Program-made: the position numbers and the translations under genes
The notes under the pieces: model-generated
The model's database searches: none
Told to the model about the DNA's origin: nothing
Seen by the model: only the letters and a program-made list of their open reading frames with translations
Part shown: piece after piece, positions 1 through 5,663 of the stretch
How the letters are laid out: each line of letters starts with the position of its first letter
How positions within the stretch are numbered: the stretch's first letter is position 1
DNA from: Pseudomonas sp.
Lineage (GTDB): Bacteria; Pseudomonadota; Gammaproteobacteria; Pseudomonadales; Pseudomonadaceae
Assembly: GCA_003523465.1 (NCBI GenBank)
Contig: DQAA01000174.1
Location: forward strand, 1-5,663
Length of the DNA: 5,663 nucleotides
Direction of reading: 5' to 3'

Positions 1-277
1 CCAGCTCCGCAGCGCGTGACACAAGAGACCGCCAGCGGCTGGCGGGTGACGAGGCCAGGCCGATCTCGCGGATCCGCTCAGCGCGGTAGTTGAGGTTTTC
101 CACCAGGCTGCGCAGTTGGCCGGACTCATGCCCGACCTGGGCAATGAATGCGGCCTGGCGCAGGCGGCTGTCGATCTTCCAGCGCAGCATCGCGCGGTTC
201 AGGGCAGGAACAAAAAGGCCCGCAACGGGACGGGCCTTGGGCAGGATCTGCAGCAGCTGCTGCTCGGTAATCGGCAT
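1..277 (-). CDS. GH19 chitinase-like endolysin, N-terminal 92 residues (3' end cut off)
   Basis: Translating the minus strand from the ATG at 277 gives MPITEQQLLQILPKARPVAG, continuing through AAFIAQVGHESGQL and VENLNYRAERIREIG to the window edge with no stop. MPIT-x-QQLLQILP, the AAFIAQ-x-GHESG block and N-L-N-Y are typical of phage glycoside hydrolase 19 (class I chitinase-like) lysozymes, which cut cell-wall peptidoglycan for host lysis. H50-E51 matches the HE-(T/S)-G signature, and E51 is the expected catalytic acid. No signal peptide or membrane segment is seen, so release to the wall would need a holin or similar, not present in this window. The start is supported by GGAG at 8 bases and by the usual family N-terminus. 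Family members often run to about 200 residues, so roughly half is missing. Codons 20-24 (GGC CTT TTT GTT CCT) use T-ending codons unlike the rest. Confidence 0.9.
   Translation of the reverse strand, partial: MPITEQQLLQILPKARPVAGLFVPALNRAMLRWKIDSRLRQAAFIAQVGHESGQLRSLVENLNYRAERIREIGLASSPASRWRSLVSRAAEL
212..238 (-). terminator. Terminator-like hairpin inside the endolysin reading frame
   Basis: On the minus strand AAGGCCCG (238-231) pairs perfectly with CGGGCCTT (222-215) around an 8-base loop. The last two T of the stem run into three more (214-212), making a TTTTT tract. It spans codons 14-22 of the endolysin exactly. The structure has the form of an intrinsic terminator or attenuator on the sense strand. 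Translating ribosomes would normally disrupt it, so it would act mainly on untranslated transcripts. Whether it functions is unknown. Confidence 0.5.
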
Positions 278-285
278 TGGGGTTT

Positions 286-289
286 CTCC
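286..289 (-). promoter_or_regulatory. Ribosome binding site of the endolysin gene
   Basis: GGAG (289-286) lies 8 bases before the ATG at 277 and only four bases (GCCC) after the T tract of the terminator. There is no room for a promoter between terminator and start codon. Confidence 0.75.
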
Positions 290-293
290 GGGC

Positions 294-317
294 AAAAAAA
301 TACCGCCAGGTGGCGGT
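294..317 (-). terminator. Intrinsic terminator after the tail module
   Basis: Reading the minus strand, ACCGCCA (317-311) pairs perfectly with TGGCGGT (308-302) around a 2-base CC loop (a 4-base loop if the last pair opens). It is followed by A and then seven T (300-294). It begins 18 bases after the assembly-protein stop and ends 16 bases before the endolysin ATG, so it lies in the endolysin leader. The stem is short but GC-rich, and the T tract is long. Confidence 0.82.
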
Positions 318-334
318 CGGTGCGTGGGTTGCGA

Positions 335-928
335 TCAGGCCGGCGGCGCGGGCCAGTCGATTTCAGTGGGGTAGCCGACCTGCTCGGGCAACCGGTTGAG
401 CGCAACCCGGTACCGCTTCCAGTCCTTGAGCAGTTCGGCCTCGGCCTCAGTGGCGTCGTCGAGATCGACTGCATCCTGCAACGGAGCGATCGCGGCATCC
501 GCTGCTGCGCGGCGCTCGGCCGTGTCAGCCAACACCCTGGCCAGGTGCTGCTCCGCCGCGGCCGCGACCTTCATCTCGGCGGTGATAACCTGCGACCAGT
601 CGATCACCCCAGGCGTTGAAGCCTGGGCGCCGCCCAACTCCAAGCCCGGCAACTGAACAGGCCCGTCTGCCGGGTAAAGGTCGCCGGGAAAGCGGACATA
701 TTCCGGCGCGTCAGCGGCGTGCGGCAGTTGCAGGGTGACCACAACCTGGCCATCGACCCGCTCGACATCACCCGCGATGGCCGACGTGCTGATCGCATCG
801 ACCGGCAGCGTTGCACCATCTTCCAGGCGCGAAAAATCGAGGGTCATGCCGTTGATGACCAAGGCGTCACCCGACTTGGCAACTGTCAGCCCGGAATCAG
901 ACCGAGCCGGAGAGAGCTTGATGCGCAT
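335..928 (-). CDS. Tail fibre assembly protein (chaperone), Caudo_TAP/Tfa-like C-terminus
   Basis: A 197-residue protein that probably helps fold or trimerise the fibre encoded just upstream. Residues 1 to about 95 form an N-terminal domain (MRIKLSPARSDSGLTVAKSG, then INGMTLDFSRLEDGATLP, then VVVTLQLPHAADAPEYVRFP) that I recognise from fibre-associated proteins of Pseudomonas phages. Residues 110-165 are a charged, alanine-rich helix (ITAEMKVAAAAEQHLARVL and following). The end LKDWKRYRVALNRL, then GYPTEIDWPAPP, is the hallmark of tail-fibre assembly proteins. The start at 928 is set by a strong ribosome binding site and the TAATG overlap with the fibre gene. Fibre and chaperone are normally a matched pair, and tight coupling fits production of both together. 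The gene is the last before a terminator at 317-294. The assembly role is inferred from the C-terminal motif and the position. Confidence 0.88.
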   Translation of the reverse strand: MRIKLSPARSDSGLTVAKSGDALVINGMTLDFSRLEDGATLPVDAISTSAIAGDVERVDGQVVVTLQLPHAADAPEYVRFPGDLYPADGPVQLPGLELGGAQASTPGVIDWSQVITAEMKVAAAAEQHLARVLADTAERRAAADAAIAPLQDAVDLDDATEAEAELLKDWKRYRVALNRLPEQVGYPTEIDWPAPPA

Positions 929-941
929 TACTTCCACCTCC
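926..941 (-). promoter_or_regulatory. Shine-Dalgarno and TAATG overlap that fix the start of the assembly gene
   Basis: GGAGGTG (941-935) is a near-perfect ribosome binding site, with its GGAGG core 8 bases before the ATG at 928. The fibre stop TAA (930-928) shares one base with this ATG. This decides the start against the in-frame ATG at 1015, which would overlap the fibre gene by 88 bases and adds a basic, low-complexity N-terminus typical of out-of-frame translation. Confidence 0.88.
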
Positions 942-1701
942 CGATGGCAATGGCTGCGTAGTTGGCGATGCGGGTTGCCGCCGTGTTTGTTGGGTTGTTG
1001 ATGATGAATCGCCAACCGGACACTCCGGCGTTGCCTTCGTGAATCGCAAGCAAGATCGCGCCACCGCCGGCGTTCGTGACGTAGCCACAGTAGGACTTGG
1101 CTGGCGCTTCGATAAAGGCTGCAGGGAACGGGTAGACGCCAGAGGTGTTGGTGGTACCTGCAGGAACGGAAAAAGGCAGGTCAGATGTCGTCGAGATACA
1201 GATCAGCGTTCCATCCGCGAACTTGGTGTATCGACCATTCGCGTTCGCGCCCGCCTCGATGATGGCACCGGCAGACGAAGCACCCACCACATCTGCAATC
1301 GCAGCCGACTTCAGGCCCAACGTTGACCGTGCGTCCGCCTGGTTGGTGGAGCCGGTGCCGCCCATGCTGACCGGTACGACGTTCTGATGCGCGACGGCGC
1401 CCAGGCTCGCGAGCACAGCTCCCCACTGATCAACCACTGCACGGAGCCGGTCTGCGGACTCTTTGACGTAACCCTGCATGGGTGCGAGCCCATAGCTGCC
1501 AGCCGCGATCGTGGCCCCCTGGTACGCAGGGAGAATCGACATGACCGTCGCGCTTGCAATGTTCGTCACTTCATACCAGCGACCGTCTGGCCCCTGGAAT
1601 GCGTCTCCGGCGCGGGCATTGGCGGAAAAGCTGGTGCCGGCTCCCGTGATCGTTACCTGTCCGGCTGTGGCCGTGACTGTTCCTGCCCGATACCAAGGCA
1701 T
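928..1701 (-). CDS. Phage tail fibre protein
   Basis: A 257-residue fibre likely to bind the host surface. Residues 1 to about 77 form the conserved attachment region of Pseudomonas-type phage fibres: MPWYRAGTVT at the start, a GTSFSANARAGD turn, GPDGRWYEV at 37 and ILPAYQGAT at 56. Residues 78-100 (YVKESADRLRAVVDQWGAVL) are a predicted trimerising helix. VSMGGTGSTN at 111 followed by ARSTLGLKSAA is the GGTG collar motif common in phage fibres. Residues 155-257 (starting NGRYTKFADGTLIC, ending AIAIGRWK) form the beta-rich receptor-binding tip, the part expected to vary between relatives. The start ATG at 1701 is preceded by AAGGA (1712-1708) at 6 bases. The stop TAA overlaps the ATG of the assembly protein (TAATG). 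It is short compared with many fibres but ends in a normal tip, so it looks complete. Confidence 0.92.
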   Translation of the reverse strand: MPWYRAGTVTATAGQVTITGAGTSFSANARAGDAFQGPDGRWYEVTNIASATVMSILPAYQGATIAAGSYGLAPMQGYVKESADRLRAVVDQWGAVLASLGAVAHQNVVPVSMGGTGSTNQADARSTLGLKSAAIADVVGASSAGAIIEAGANANGRYTKFADGTLICISTTSDLPFSVPAGTTNTSGVYPFPAAFIEAPAKSYCGYVTNAGGGAILLAIHEGNAGVSGWRFIINNPTNTAATRIANYAAIAIGRWK

Positions 1702-1722
1702 AGAGATTCCTTTTGAAGTGGA

Positions 1723-2781
1723 TTACAGAGGTCGCATGGGGCGCGCGGCGAAGAGCGTGCGGCCGTTTGCTGTCAGGGGGTTGATGCCCGAGCCGTTGTC
1801 GACGTACATCTGGAGGATGCTGCGGTTGCCTGGCCAGAAGCCGCCGAAGTTCGCGCGGATCGGCTGGGTTGTCGCGCCGATGTTCGTGCACGAGAACAGC
1901 GCATTCGCCAGCACGTAGTCGTCGTAGCTGGCGGTCCAGGCCATTTGCTGGCTCGGCGCGAACCAGTTGCCGCTTACAAGATTGGGTCCTGCTTGAACGA
2001 ACGAGTTACTGGCCGGCTGGCCGTTCATGTTGGTGATGTTCATTGGCGTTGCGAACAGCAGCACGCCGTTCGCGTCACGCACCCGCGCGCCGTATGCGCC
2101 GGGATCCACCGCCCCAGTTACATAGCTCGAGCAGAACCACTTGATCGTCATGAACTGAAGCCAGGCAGCGCCGTGGGCCGGGTTCATCCAGGCCTTCAGG
2201 CGGAAACCGGTCCAGTTGCCCGGAGCACCCTTTACCGAAAAGTTGCCCACCATCATGTAGTCGGCGGCATTCAGGAAGATCAGTGGCCGCTCGTAGGTCG
2301 TGATCGCCGCCGGAAAGTTCACGTCAGCCCATTGGATTACCGTGGCCTGTCCTCCCGGATTTGACTGCTGACCGAACTGGAACGTGCCGCTGTAGCGGAT
2401 GGTCAGGGCGCGATTGATGGAGTCAATCTGCGTGAGGACGTTGTTGTTCCGGGTCCTGATGCCATACGTTCCGGCGCCGGCGCCAGACTCCTCGCCCCGC
2501 GACATGATCATCACCTGCAGGGCCTCGACACCGGGTTGACGCAACTGCAGGCTTCCCTGGGCATACCAGGCGGCCGGCGAGTAGGTGTTCTCGCCGCGGT
2601 CCGTCAGCGTATCGACGACAACGAACGATCCGGCCGTGATTTCAGGGATCGAAATGAACTGATCAAAGGCCCCATTGCCGGTGACCGTCAGCATCTTGAG
2701 CGAGCGGATCGGCGTGACCGAGGTGTCGAGGGTGACCACTCCGGAGGCATCACGGGTTCGAAGCCCATACTGGACGGCCAT
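1723..2781 (-). CDS. Uncharacterised phage tail protein of three related domains, probable accessory tail-tip protein
   Basis: A 352-residue protein that I cannot place in a named family. No signal peptide or membrane segment is visible; it is rich in G, N, aromatic and beta-forming residues, as tail proteins often are. It has three related domains. Each opens with Y-G-x-R-x-R: YGLRTRDASGVVTL at 5, YGIRTRNNNVL at 106, YGARVRDANGVLLF at 230. Each ends with an L-Q-x-M strand: VEALQVMIM at 86, AAWLQFMTI at 205, SILQMYV at 321. The middle parts are diverged; domains 2 and 3 share a Y-(E/D)-x-x-x-x-x-x-N-A block (TYERPLIFLNAADYM and SYDDYVLANALF). It is coupled to J by TGATG and followed after 21 bases by the fibre gene. 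The position between tip protein and fibre suggests a structural protein at the tail tip, perhaps a receptor-binding or collar protein. That role is inferred from context; the coding call is firm. Confidence 0.9.
   Translation of the reverse strand: MAVQYGLRTRDASGVVTLDTSVTPIRSLKMLTVTGNGAFDQFISIPEITAGSFVVVDTLTDRGENTYSPAAWYAQGSLQLRQPGVEALQVMIMSRGEESGAGAGTYGIRTRNNNVLTQIDSINRALTIRYSGTFQFGQQSNPGGQATVIQWADVNFPAAITTYERPLIFLNAADYMMVGNFSVKGAPGNWTGFRLKAWMNPAHGAAWLQFMTIKWFCSSYVTGAVDPGAYGARVRDANGVLLFATPMNITNMNGQPASNSFVQAGPNLVSGNWFAPSQQMAWTASYDDYVLANALFSCTNIGATTQPIRANFGGFWPGNRSILQMYVDNGSGINPLTANGRTLFAARPMRPL
1792..2769 (-). repeat. Three diverged tandem protein domains in the 352-aa protein
   Basis: Domain 1 covers residues 5-96 (2769-2494), domain 2 residues 106-215 (2466-2137) and domain 3 residues 230-330 (2094-1792). 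Starting tyrosines are 101 and 124 residues apart. Shared marks are the opening Y-G-x-R-x-R and the closing L-Q-x-M. DNA identity is low, so the duplication is old. Domains 2 and 3 each follow a G/A-rich linker (GAGAG and DPGA). Confidence 0.7.
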
Positions 2782-2795
2782 CAGGTCATCCTCCC
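2779..2795 (-). promoter_or_regulatory. Shine-Dalgarno and TGATG stop/start overlap between J and the 352-aa gene
   Basis: GGGAGG (2795-2790) lies 8 bases before the ATG at 2781 and within the last codons of J. The J stop TGA (2783-2781) and the new ATG (2781-2779) share one base. This arrangement fixes the downstream start and suggests translational coupling by ribosome re-initiation. Confidence 0.85.
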
Positions 2796-5663
2796 TACCG
2801 CAGTCCGCTCGACGCCGTTCGCGTCGTAGACGTAGAGGCCGCCGTTGTTCAGCAGCGTGGAGCCGTTCGCATCCTGGCCGCGCAGGACGAAAGTTCCGGC
2901 GGCGAAGTTGAGCTCCAGAAGCGGCAGCCCCTGGGCGTTCTTCGCAGCCGACACAATCGTCATGCCGGCAACGATCTGCTGGATGTAAGCCGTGCTGATG
3001 ATGGCGGTGTTCATGAACACCTGGCCGCCCTGGACAACGAACGGCAGTACCATCTGCCCGCTGCTTTCATCGACGATCGCAAAGCGCTGGGCGAACGCAA
3101 GGACCTGCGAGGTTTCGCCGTCGCTGCCCAGGGCGAGCCCCGCCATCACCTTGCGGCCACCAACATCGGTCTGCGCTTTGATGGTCACCTGCGCGCTGAC
3201 CTTCCCGTCCAGGCCGACTACAGCCTGGCTGACTTGCTGCACCGAAGCCGAGACCTGAGCGACGGATTGATCAGCTGCCTGCCCGACCCGGTTGATCGAG
3301 GCCTCAAGCGTCTCGGATTTTCGAGCCAGTGCGGAATCTGCGTCGGCCAGCGTGCGCACCTCGCTCACGAATCTTGCCTTTGTCTGCCAGGCGTCCAGCG
3401 CCGAGCTCAGTTCGCCCTCACCGCTGTCGTCTCGCGCAGCCGAGTAAACCGCGTCGACCGACGCCGAGAGCGAAGCCAAGGCCTGCTCCGTATCAGTCAG
3501 CACCTCACTGACGTTCTGGATGTAAGCGGTGTTGCCATCCACTTCGGTCTTGAGCTGATCCAGCCGGGTAGCGGTAGCGGAACGGTCGTTGGCGACCACC
3601 TGTTCGAGCGTGGTGATGCCCGACTTGTTATCCGCGACCTGGGCATCCAGAGACGTCAACCGGGTCACAGCCGCTTCGTGCTGGCTTGCGCGGACCCGGA
3701 CCTCATCGGCGAAGCGAGCAGTGGAGTCCCAGCTCTTCAGCGCATCGGCCAGTTCGCCCTCCCCGTCATCATCCCGCCAGGAAGCCTGCAGGGCCTGCAG
3801 CTGGCTGGCCGAGGCGGTAACAATGCCGTCCAGCTCGATGATGGCGGCCTCATGCTGTTCGACCCGCATGGCCAGCGCATCGACGGTCTGCACGATTGTG
3901 CCGATGTCCGCCCAGTAGGCTGGGTCCGGCGGAGCGGCGCCGACCGGAACTGCGTCGCGTGCCTGGAACAGACGCTGCCCCACGCGCACCACGTCGCCCA
4001 GGGCGTAAGCCTTGGTCTCGTCGTACCCGAGCGCATCCGTCAGTTCGTCGATCCGCTCGTACAGTTCCTGCTTTGCATCCTCGATGCGGCTGTTGACCGA
4101 CTCGGCCCCGTCGCCCGAAATCTTCTCGATCTCTTCACGCAGCGACTGGTACAAAGCGCTTTCGCCAATCTGGTCTTTGAAGTACTCCTCATATTCAGCC
4201 TGGTTACTGCTGGACTGGCCGTTGACGCCGACGCCGGTCGGGTACCAGGGACCGATGTTGCCGGAGCGATCCACCAGGCGCGCCCAGTAGAAGAAACTGA
4301 CACCGGCGGCGAGGCCGTGGATCTCGTGCTCCGCCTGGGGGTATGCGAAGTCACCCAGCTTGAGCGCGTCGTCTCGGCTGGTGGTCTTGCTCTGCCAGAT
4401 CTCCGTGCGCTGGGTGTCCTCGGCGCCAGCCGGGAAGCCCCAGGTCAGTCGAGTACCGAAGACCAGCGCAGTGGTATTCAGGAACGACACCGCAGGCGGC
4501 TGGCCTTCCTTGCCCTTCAGTTGCGTCAGCATTGAGCTGCGCCAGATCGACGTGATGTCGAACGCGCTTACCGCACGCACGCGGGCCAGGTACGCGCCGG
4601 CGTAGATCCCCACCACATCGACGGAGGTGGTTCCGGTGCGCTGCAGCCGGATCCAGTTGCCGCTGTCCTTGCGCCACTCCACATCGTAGGCAACAGCGCC
4701 GTCGACCGCTGGCCAGGCAATGGTCATGGTACTGACGGCAATGCCCTGGTCAACGGCATAGGCAGACGACAGGCTCACGCTCGCTGGCGGCTGTACCGTG
4801 GTCACCGGGATCACGCTGATCGGGCGCTCCTCCAGCTTGGCGCCGGTGTCGATCGCCGCGAACTTGCTGGGGTTGAACTCCAGCGCAGTGAACTCGTATT
4901 CGCCATCGGTGGTGCGGGTTCGCTTCAGTACCCGGAACAGCTGGACGGCCAGGTCCTCGTAGTCGATTGCCCATTGCAACTGTGGCTCGGGTTGCAGCGC
5001 GTAGTCCGTGGTGACCGTCACCGCCCGCCCCTCCACTGACTGAACGGTGCGCGCCTGGGCCGTGCCATTGGGGAGGTTGACGATCAGCCGGTCGCCCGCC
5101 TTGACCGGGGTATCGCGGTCCAGCTTGATCATCCGTCCCGCAACAGCCGAGATGCGCCCACCATTCGGGCGGCCCGAGACCAGCTCGTCAGCCACCGGGA
5201 TGACGTAGCCAGGCAGCACGTTGGCGCCCTCCATCCCGGTCTTGAACGTGACGGTGCGGTCCTGGTTGTTGCTCAGCAGCGCCCACTTACCGCGGCGCTG
5301 GGCCTCGCTCGCGCGAGTGCAACCGATCGCCGACAGCTCGATAGGTCGGTCCCGGTACCGCCGCTGCAGGGCCAGGTCGGTGACCGGTATGACATCGGTG
5401 TCGTAGTTGTTGGCCGGGTTGTCGTAGCTGACCAGGGCGCGGCTGTAGTGGGTGCTGCGCTCGGCGCCGCCGTAGACGAAATCGCCGTCGATGACGTTCG
5501 ACCGGGTGAAGACGTAATCGATGTCCTGGGCTCGCGGCATGTCCGCCTGCATGAACAATGCACCCTGAGCCCAATACACCATCCCGCGGTAGATCGCGGA
5601 CAGGTCACGCAACAGGGTCCAGGCCTCGGCCTTGCCTTGCAGGTTCAGATCGCAGAGGTAGCG
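2781..5663 (-). CDS. J: Lambda gpJ-like central tail-tip / host-specificity protein, C-terminal 960 residues (5' end cut off)
   Basis: This is the tip protein of a siphophage tail, which contacts the host receptor. The reading frame is open to the window edge and enters with RYLCDLNLQGKAEAW, so the true start lies outside; the first in-frame start codon, TTG at 5612, is not the real one. Numbering visible residues: 1 to about 160 is the gpJ core (DLSAIYRGMVYW, then a GKW segment and MEGANVLPG, as in lambda J). About 292-377 and 388-477 are two fibronectin-III-like domains. About 484-545 is an acidic helix-rich linker. About 545-588 is a CBM5/12-like carbohydrate-binding module. About 589-800 is a coiled-coil stalk with an internal repeat. 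About 802-897 resembles the DUF1983 domain of J proteins (AQRFAIVD, PFVVQGGQVFMNTAII). A 60-residue tail ends in LYVYDANGVERTAVGRMT. The domain order is typical of the family. Its stop overlaps the next start by one base (TGATG), implying co-translation. Family assignment is firm; receptor identity cannot be read from sequence. Confidence 0.95.
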   Translation of the reverse strand, partial: RYLCDLNLQGKAEAWTLLRDLSAIYRGMVYWAQGALFMQADMPRAQDIDYVFTRSNVIDGDFVYGGAERSTHYSRALVSYDNPANNYDTDVIPVTDLALQRRYRDRPIELSAIGCTRASEAQRRGKWALLSNNQDRTVTFKTGMEGANVLPGYVIPVADELVSGRPNGGRISAVAGRMIKLDRDTPVKAGDRLIVNLPNGTAQARTVQSVEGRAVTVTTDYALQPEPQLQWAIDYEDLAVQLFRVLKRTRTTDGEYEFTALEFNPSKFAAIDTGAKLEERPISVIPVTTVQPPASVSLSSAYAVDQGIAVSTMTIAWPAVDGAVAYDVEWRKDSGNWIRLQRTGTTSVDVVGIYAGAYLARVRAVSAFDITSIWRSSMLTQLKGKEGQPPAVSFLNTTALVFGTRLTWGFPAGAEDTQRTEIWQSKTTSRDDALKLGDFAYPQAEHEIHGLAAGVSFFYWARLVDRSGNIGPWYPTGVGVNGQSSSNQAEYEEYFKDQIGESALYQSLREEIEKISGDGAESVNSRIEDAKQELYERIDELTDALGYDETKAYALGDVVRVGQRLFQARDAVPVGAAPPDPAYWADIGTIVQTVDALAMRVEQHEAAIIELDGIVTASASQLQALQASWRDDDGEGELADALKSWDSTARFADEVRVRASQHEAAVTRLTSLDAQVADNKSGITTLEQVVANDRSATATRLDQLKTEVDGNTAYIQNVSEVLTDTEQALASLSASVDAVYSAARDDSGEGELSSALDAWQTKARFVSEVRTLADADSALARKSETLEASINRVGQAADQSVAQVSASVQQVSQAVVGLDGKVSAQVTIKAQTDVGGRKVMAGLALGSDGETSQVLAFAQRFAIVDESSGQMVLPFVVQGGQVFMNTAIISTAYIQQIVAGMTIVSAAKNAQGLPLLELNFAAGTFVLRGQDANGSTLLNNGGLYVYDANGVERTAVGRMT
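2973..3260 (-). other. DUF1983-like domain of J
   Basis: The segment of about 96 residues (visible J residues 802-897) follows the pattern of the C-terminal J domain: a helical run rich in V, S and Q, a strand pair KVMAGLALGSDG, then AQRFAIVD, PFVVQGGQVFMNTAII and AYIQQIV. In gpJ homologues this domain sits just before the receptor-facing end. Here about 60 more residues follow it. Assignment rests on recognised motifs, not on a search. Confidence 0.75.
3348..3776 (-). repeat. Internal duplication in the J coiled-coil stalk
   Basis: Two 29-residue segments match at 17 of 29 positions. Copy 1 (3776-3690) begins RDDDGEGELADALKSW and copy 2 (3434-3348) begins RDDSGEGELSSALDAW. Both continue with ARF-x-x-EVR. 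They are 114 residues (342 bases) apart. The 12-base DNA string cagttcgccctc is kept in both. Each copy is followed by a helical stretch with loosely matching heptads, so the repeated unit is probably hinge plus coiled coil. This is most simply a stalk lengthened by an old duplication. Confidence 0.8.
3900..4031 (-). other. CBM5/12-like carbohydrate-binding module inside J
   Basis: These 44 residues (about 545-588 of the visible J) carry the spacing typical of small chitin/cellulose-binding modules of the CBM5/12 type: Y-x-x-G-D-V-V (AYALGDVVRVG), then a short strand LFQARDAVPVG, then P-x-x-P-x-Y-W (PPDPAYWADIG). The aromatic residues (Y, F, Y-W) are those such modules use for sugar stacking. 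It lies between an acidic helical linker and the coiled-coil stalk, so it would be displayed as a side domain of the tip. The similarity is by eye; binding to host polysaccharide is an inference. Confidence 0.65.

Noticed and set aside
278..334. A promoter for the endolysin in the gap before it
   Set aside because: The 57-base gap is mostly hairpin and T tract. No -35/-10 pair is visible, and any promoter here would still lie upstream of the terminator.
116..619. A 167-codon plus-strand open frame across the assembly and endolysin genes
   Set aside because: It lies antisense to two recognised genes and across the terminator, has no ribosome binding site I can see, and its product has no known motif.
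929..1015. An upstream start (ATG at 1015) for the assembly protein
   Set aside because: It would overlap the fibre gene by 88 bases and adds a residue composition unlike the family. The ATG at 928 has a GGAGG site at 8 bases and the TAATG overlap.
928..1240. A diversity-generating retroelement target in the fibre tip
   Set aside because: No C-type-lectin-like variable end, no template repeat and no reverse transcriptase are visible in the window.
3234..4535. A 433-codon open frame on the plus strand, antisense to J
   Set aside because: It begins with TTG without a ribosome binding site, its product is arginine- and glycine-rich with no recognisable motif, and it lies fully opposite a well-recognised gene. 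Long antisense open frames are expected in GC-rich coding DNA.
5610..5612. TTG at 5612 as the start of J
   Set aside because: The frame stays open to the window edge, and the 17 residues before it continue the gpJ-family sequence, so the gene is simply cut by the window.

Overview
The window is a stretch of late genes from a GC-rich, lambda-like (long, non-contractile tail) phage or prophage. All genes lie on the minus strand, so the biological order runs from position 5663 down to 1. Codon choice is strongly G/C-ending. The protein types (lambda gpJ-like tail tip, GGTG-motif tail fibre, fibre-assembly protein, GH19-type endolysin) resemble Pseudomonas siphophages and prophages. The host genus is an inference from protein style; no host gene is present to confirm it.

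Layout in transcription order: (1) the C-terminal 960 residues of a lambda gpJ-like central tail-tip protein (5663-2781, 5' end outside the window). It has two fibronectin-III-like domains, a small carbohydrate-binding-like module, a coiled-coil stalk with an internal duplication, and a DUF1983-like C-terminal domain. (2) A 352-residue protein of unknown function (2781-1723), built from three related domains. (3) A 257-residue tail fibre (1701-928). (4) A 197-residue fibre-assembly protein (928-335). (5) A perfect 7-bp hairpin followed by seven T (317-294), which reads as an intrinsic terminator. (6) The N-terminal 92 residues of a GH19-type endolysin (277-1, 3' end outside the window).

The genes are packed with almost no spacing. 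TGATG and TAATG one-base stop/start overlaps link J to the 352-residue protein and the fibre to its assembly protein, and strong Shine-Dalgarno sequences precede every start. The first four genes read as one receptor-recognition module: tip protein, accessory tip protein, fibre, fibre chaperone. The endolysin lies beyond a terminator with no room for its own promoter, and a second terminator-like hairpin lies inside its first 22 codons. Its expression therefore probably depends on readthrough or antitermination.

Most of the window is an ordinary tail-tip/host-recognition cassette. The parts most worth a second look are the paired terminator-like hairpins at the endolysin start, the three-domain uncharacterised protein whose domain-start motif also appears at the end of J, and the carbohydrate-binding-like insert in J. 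I saw no tRNA, CRISPR array, insertion sequence, attachment site or plus-strand gene. There is no gap over 60 bases between genes.
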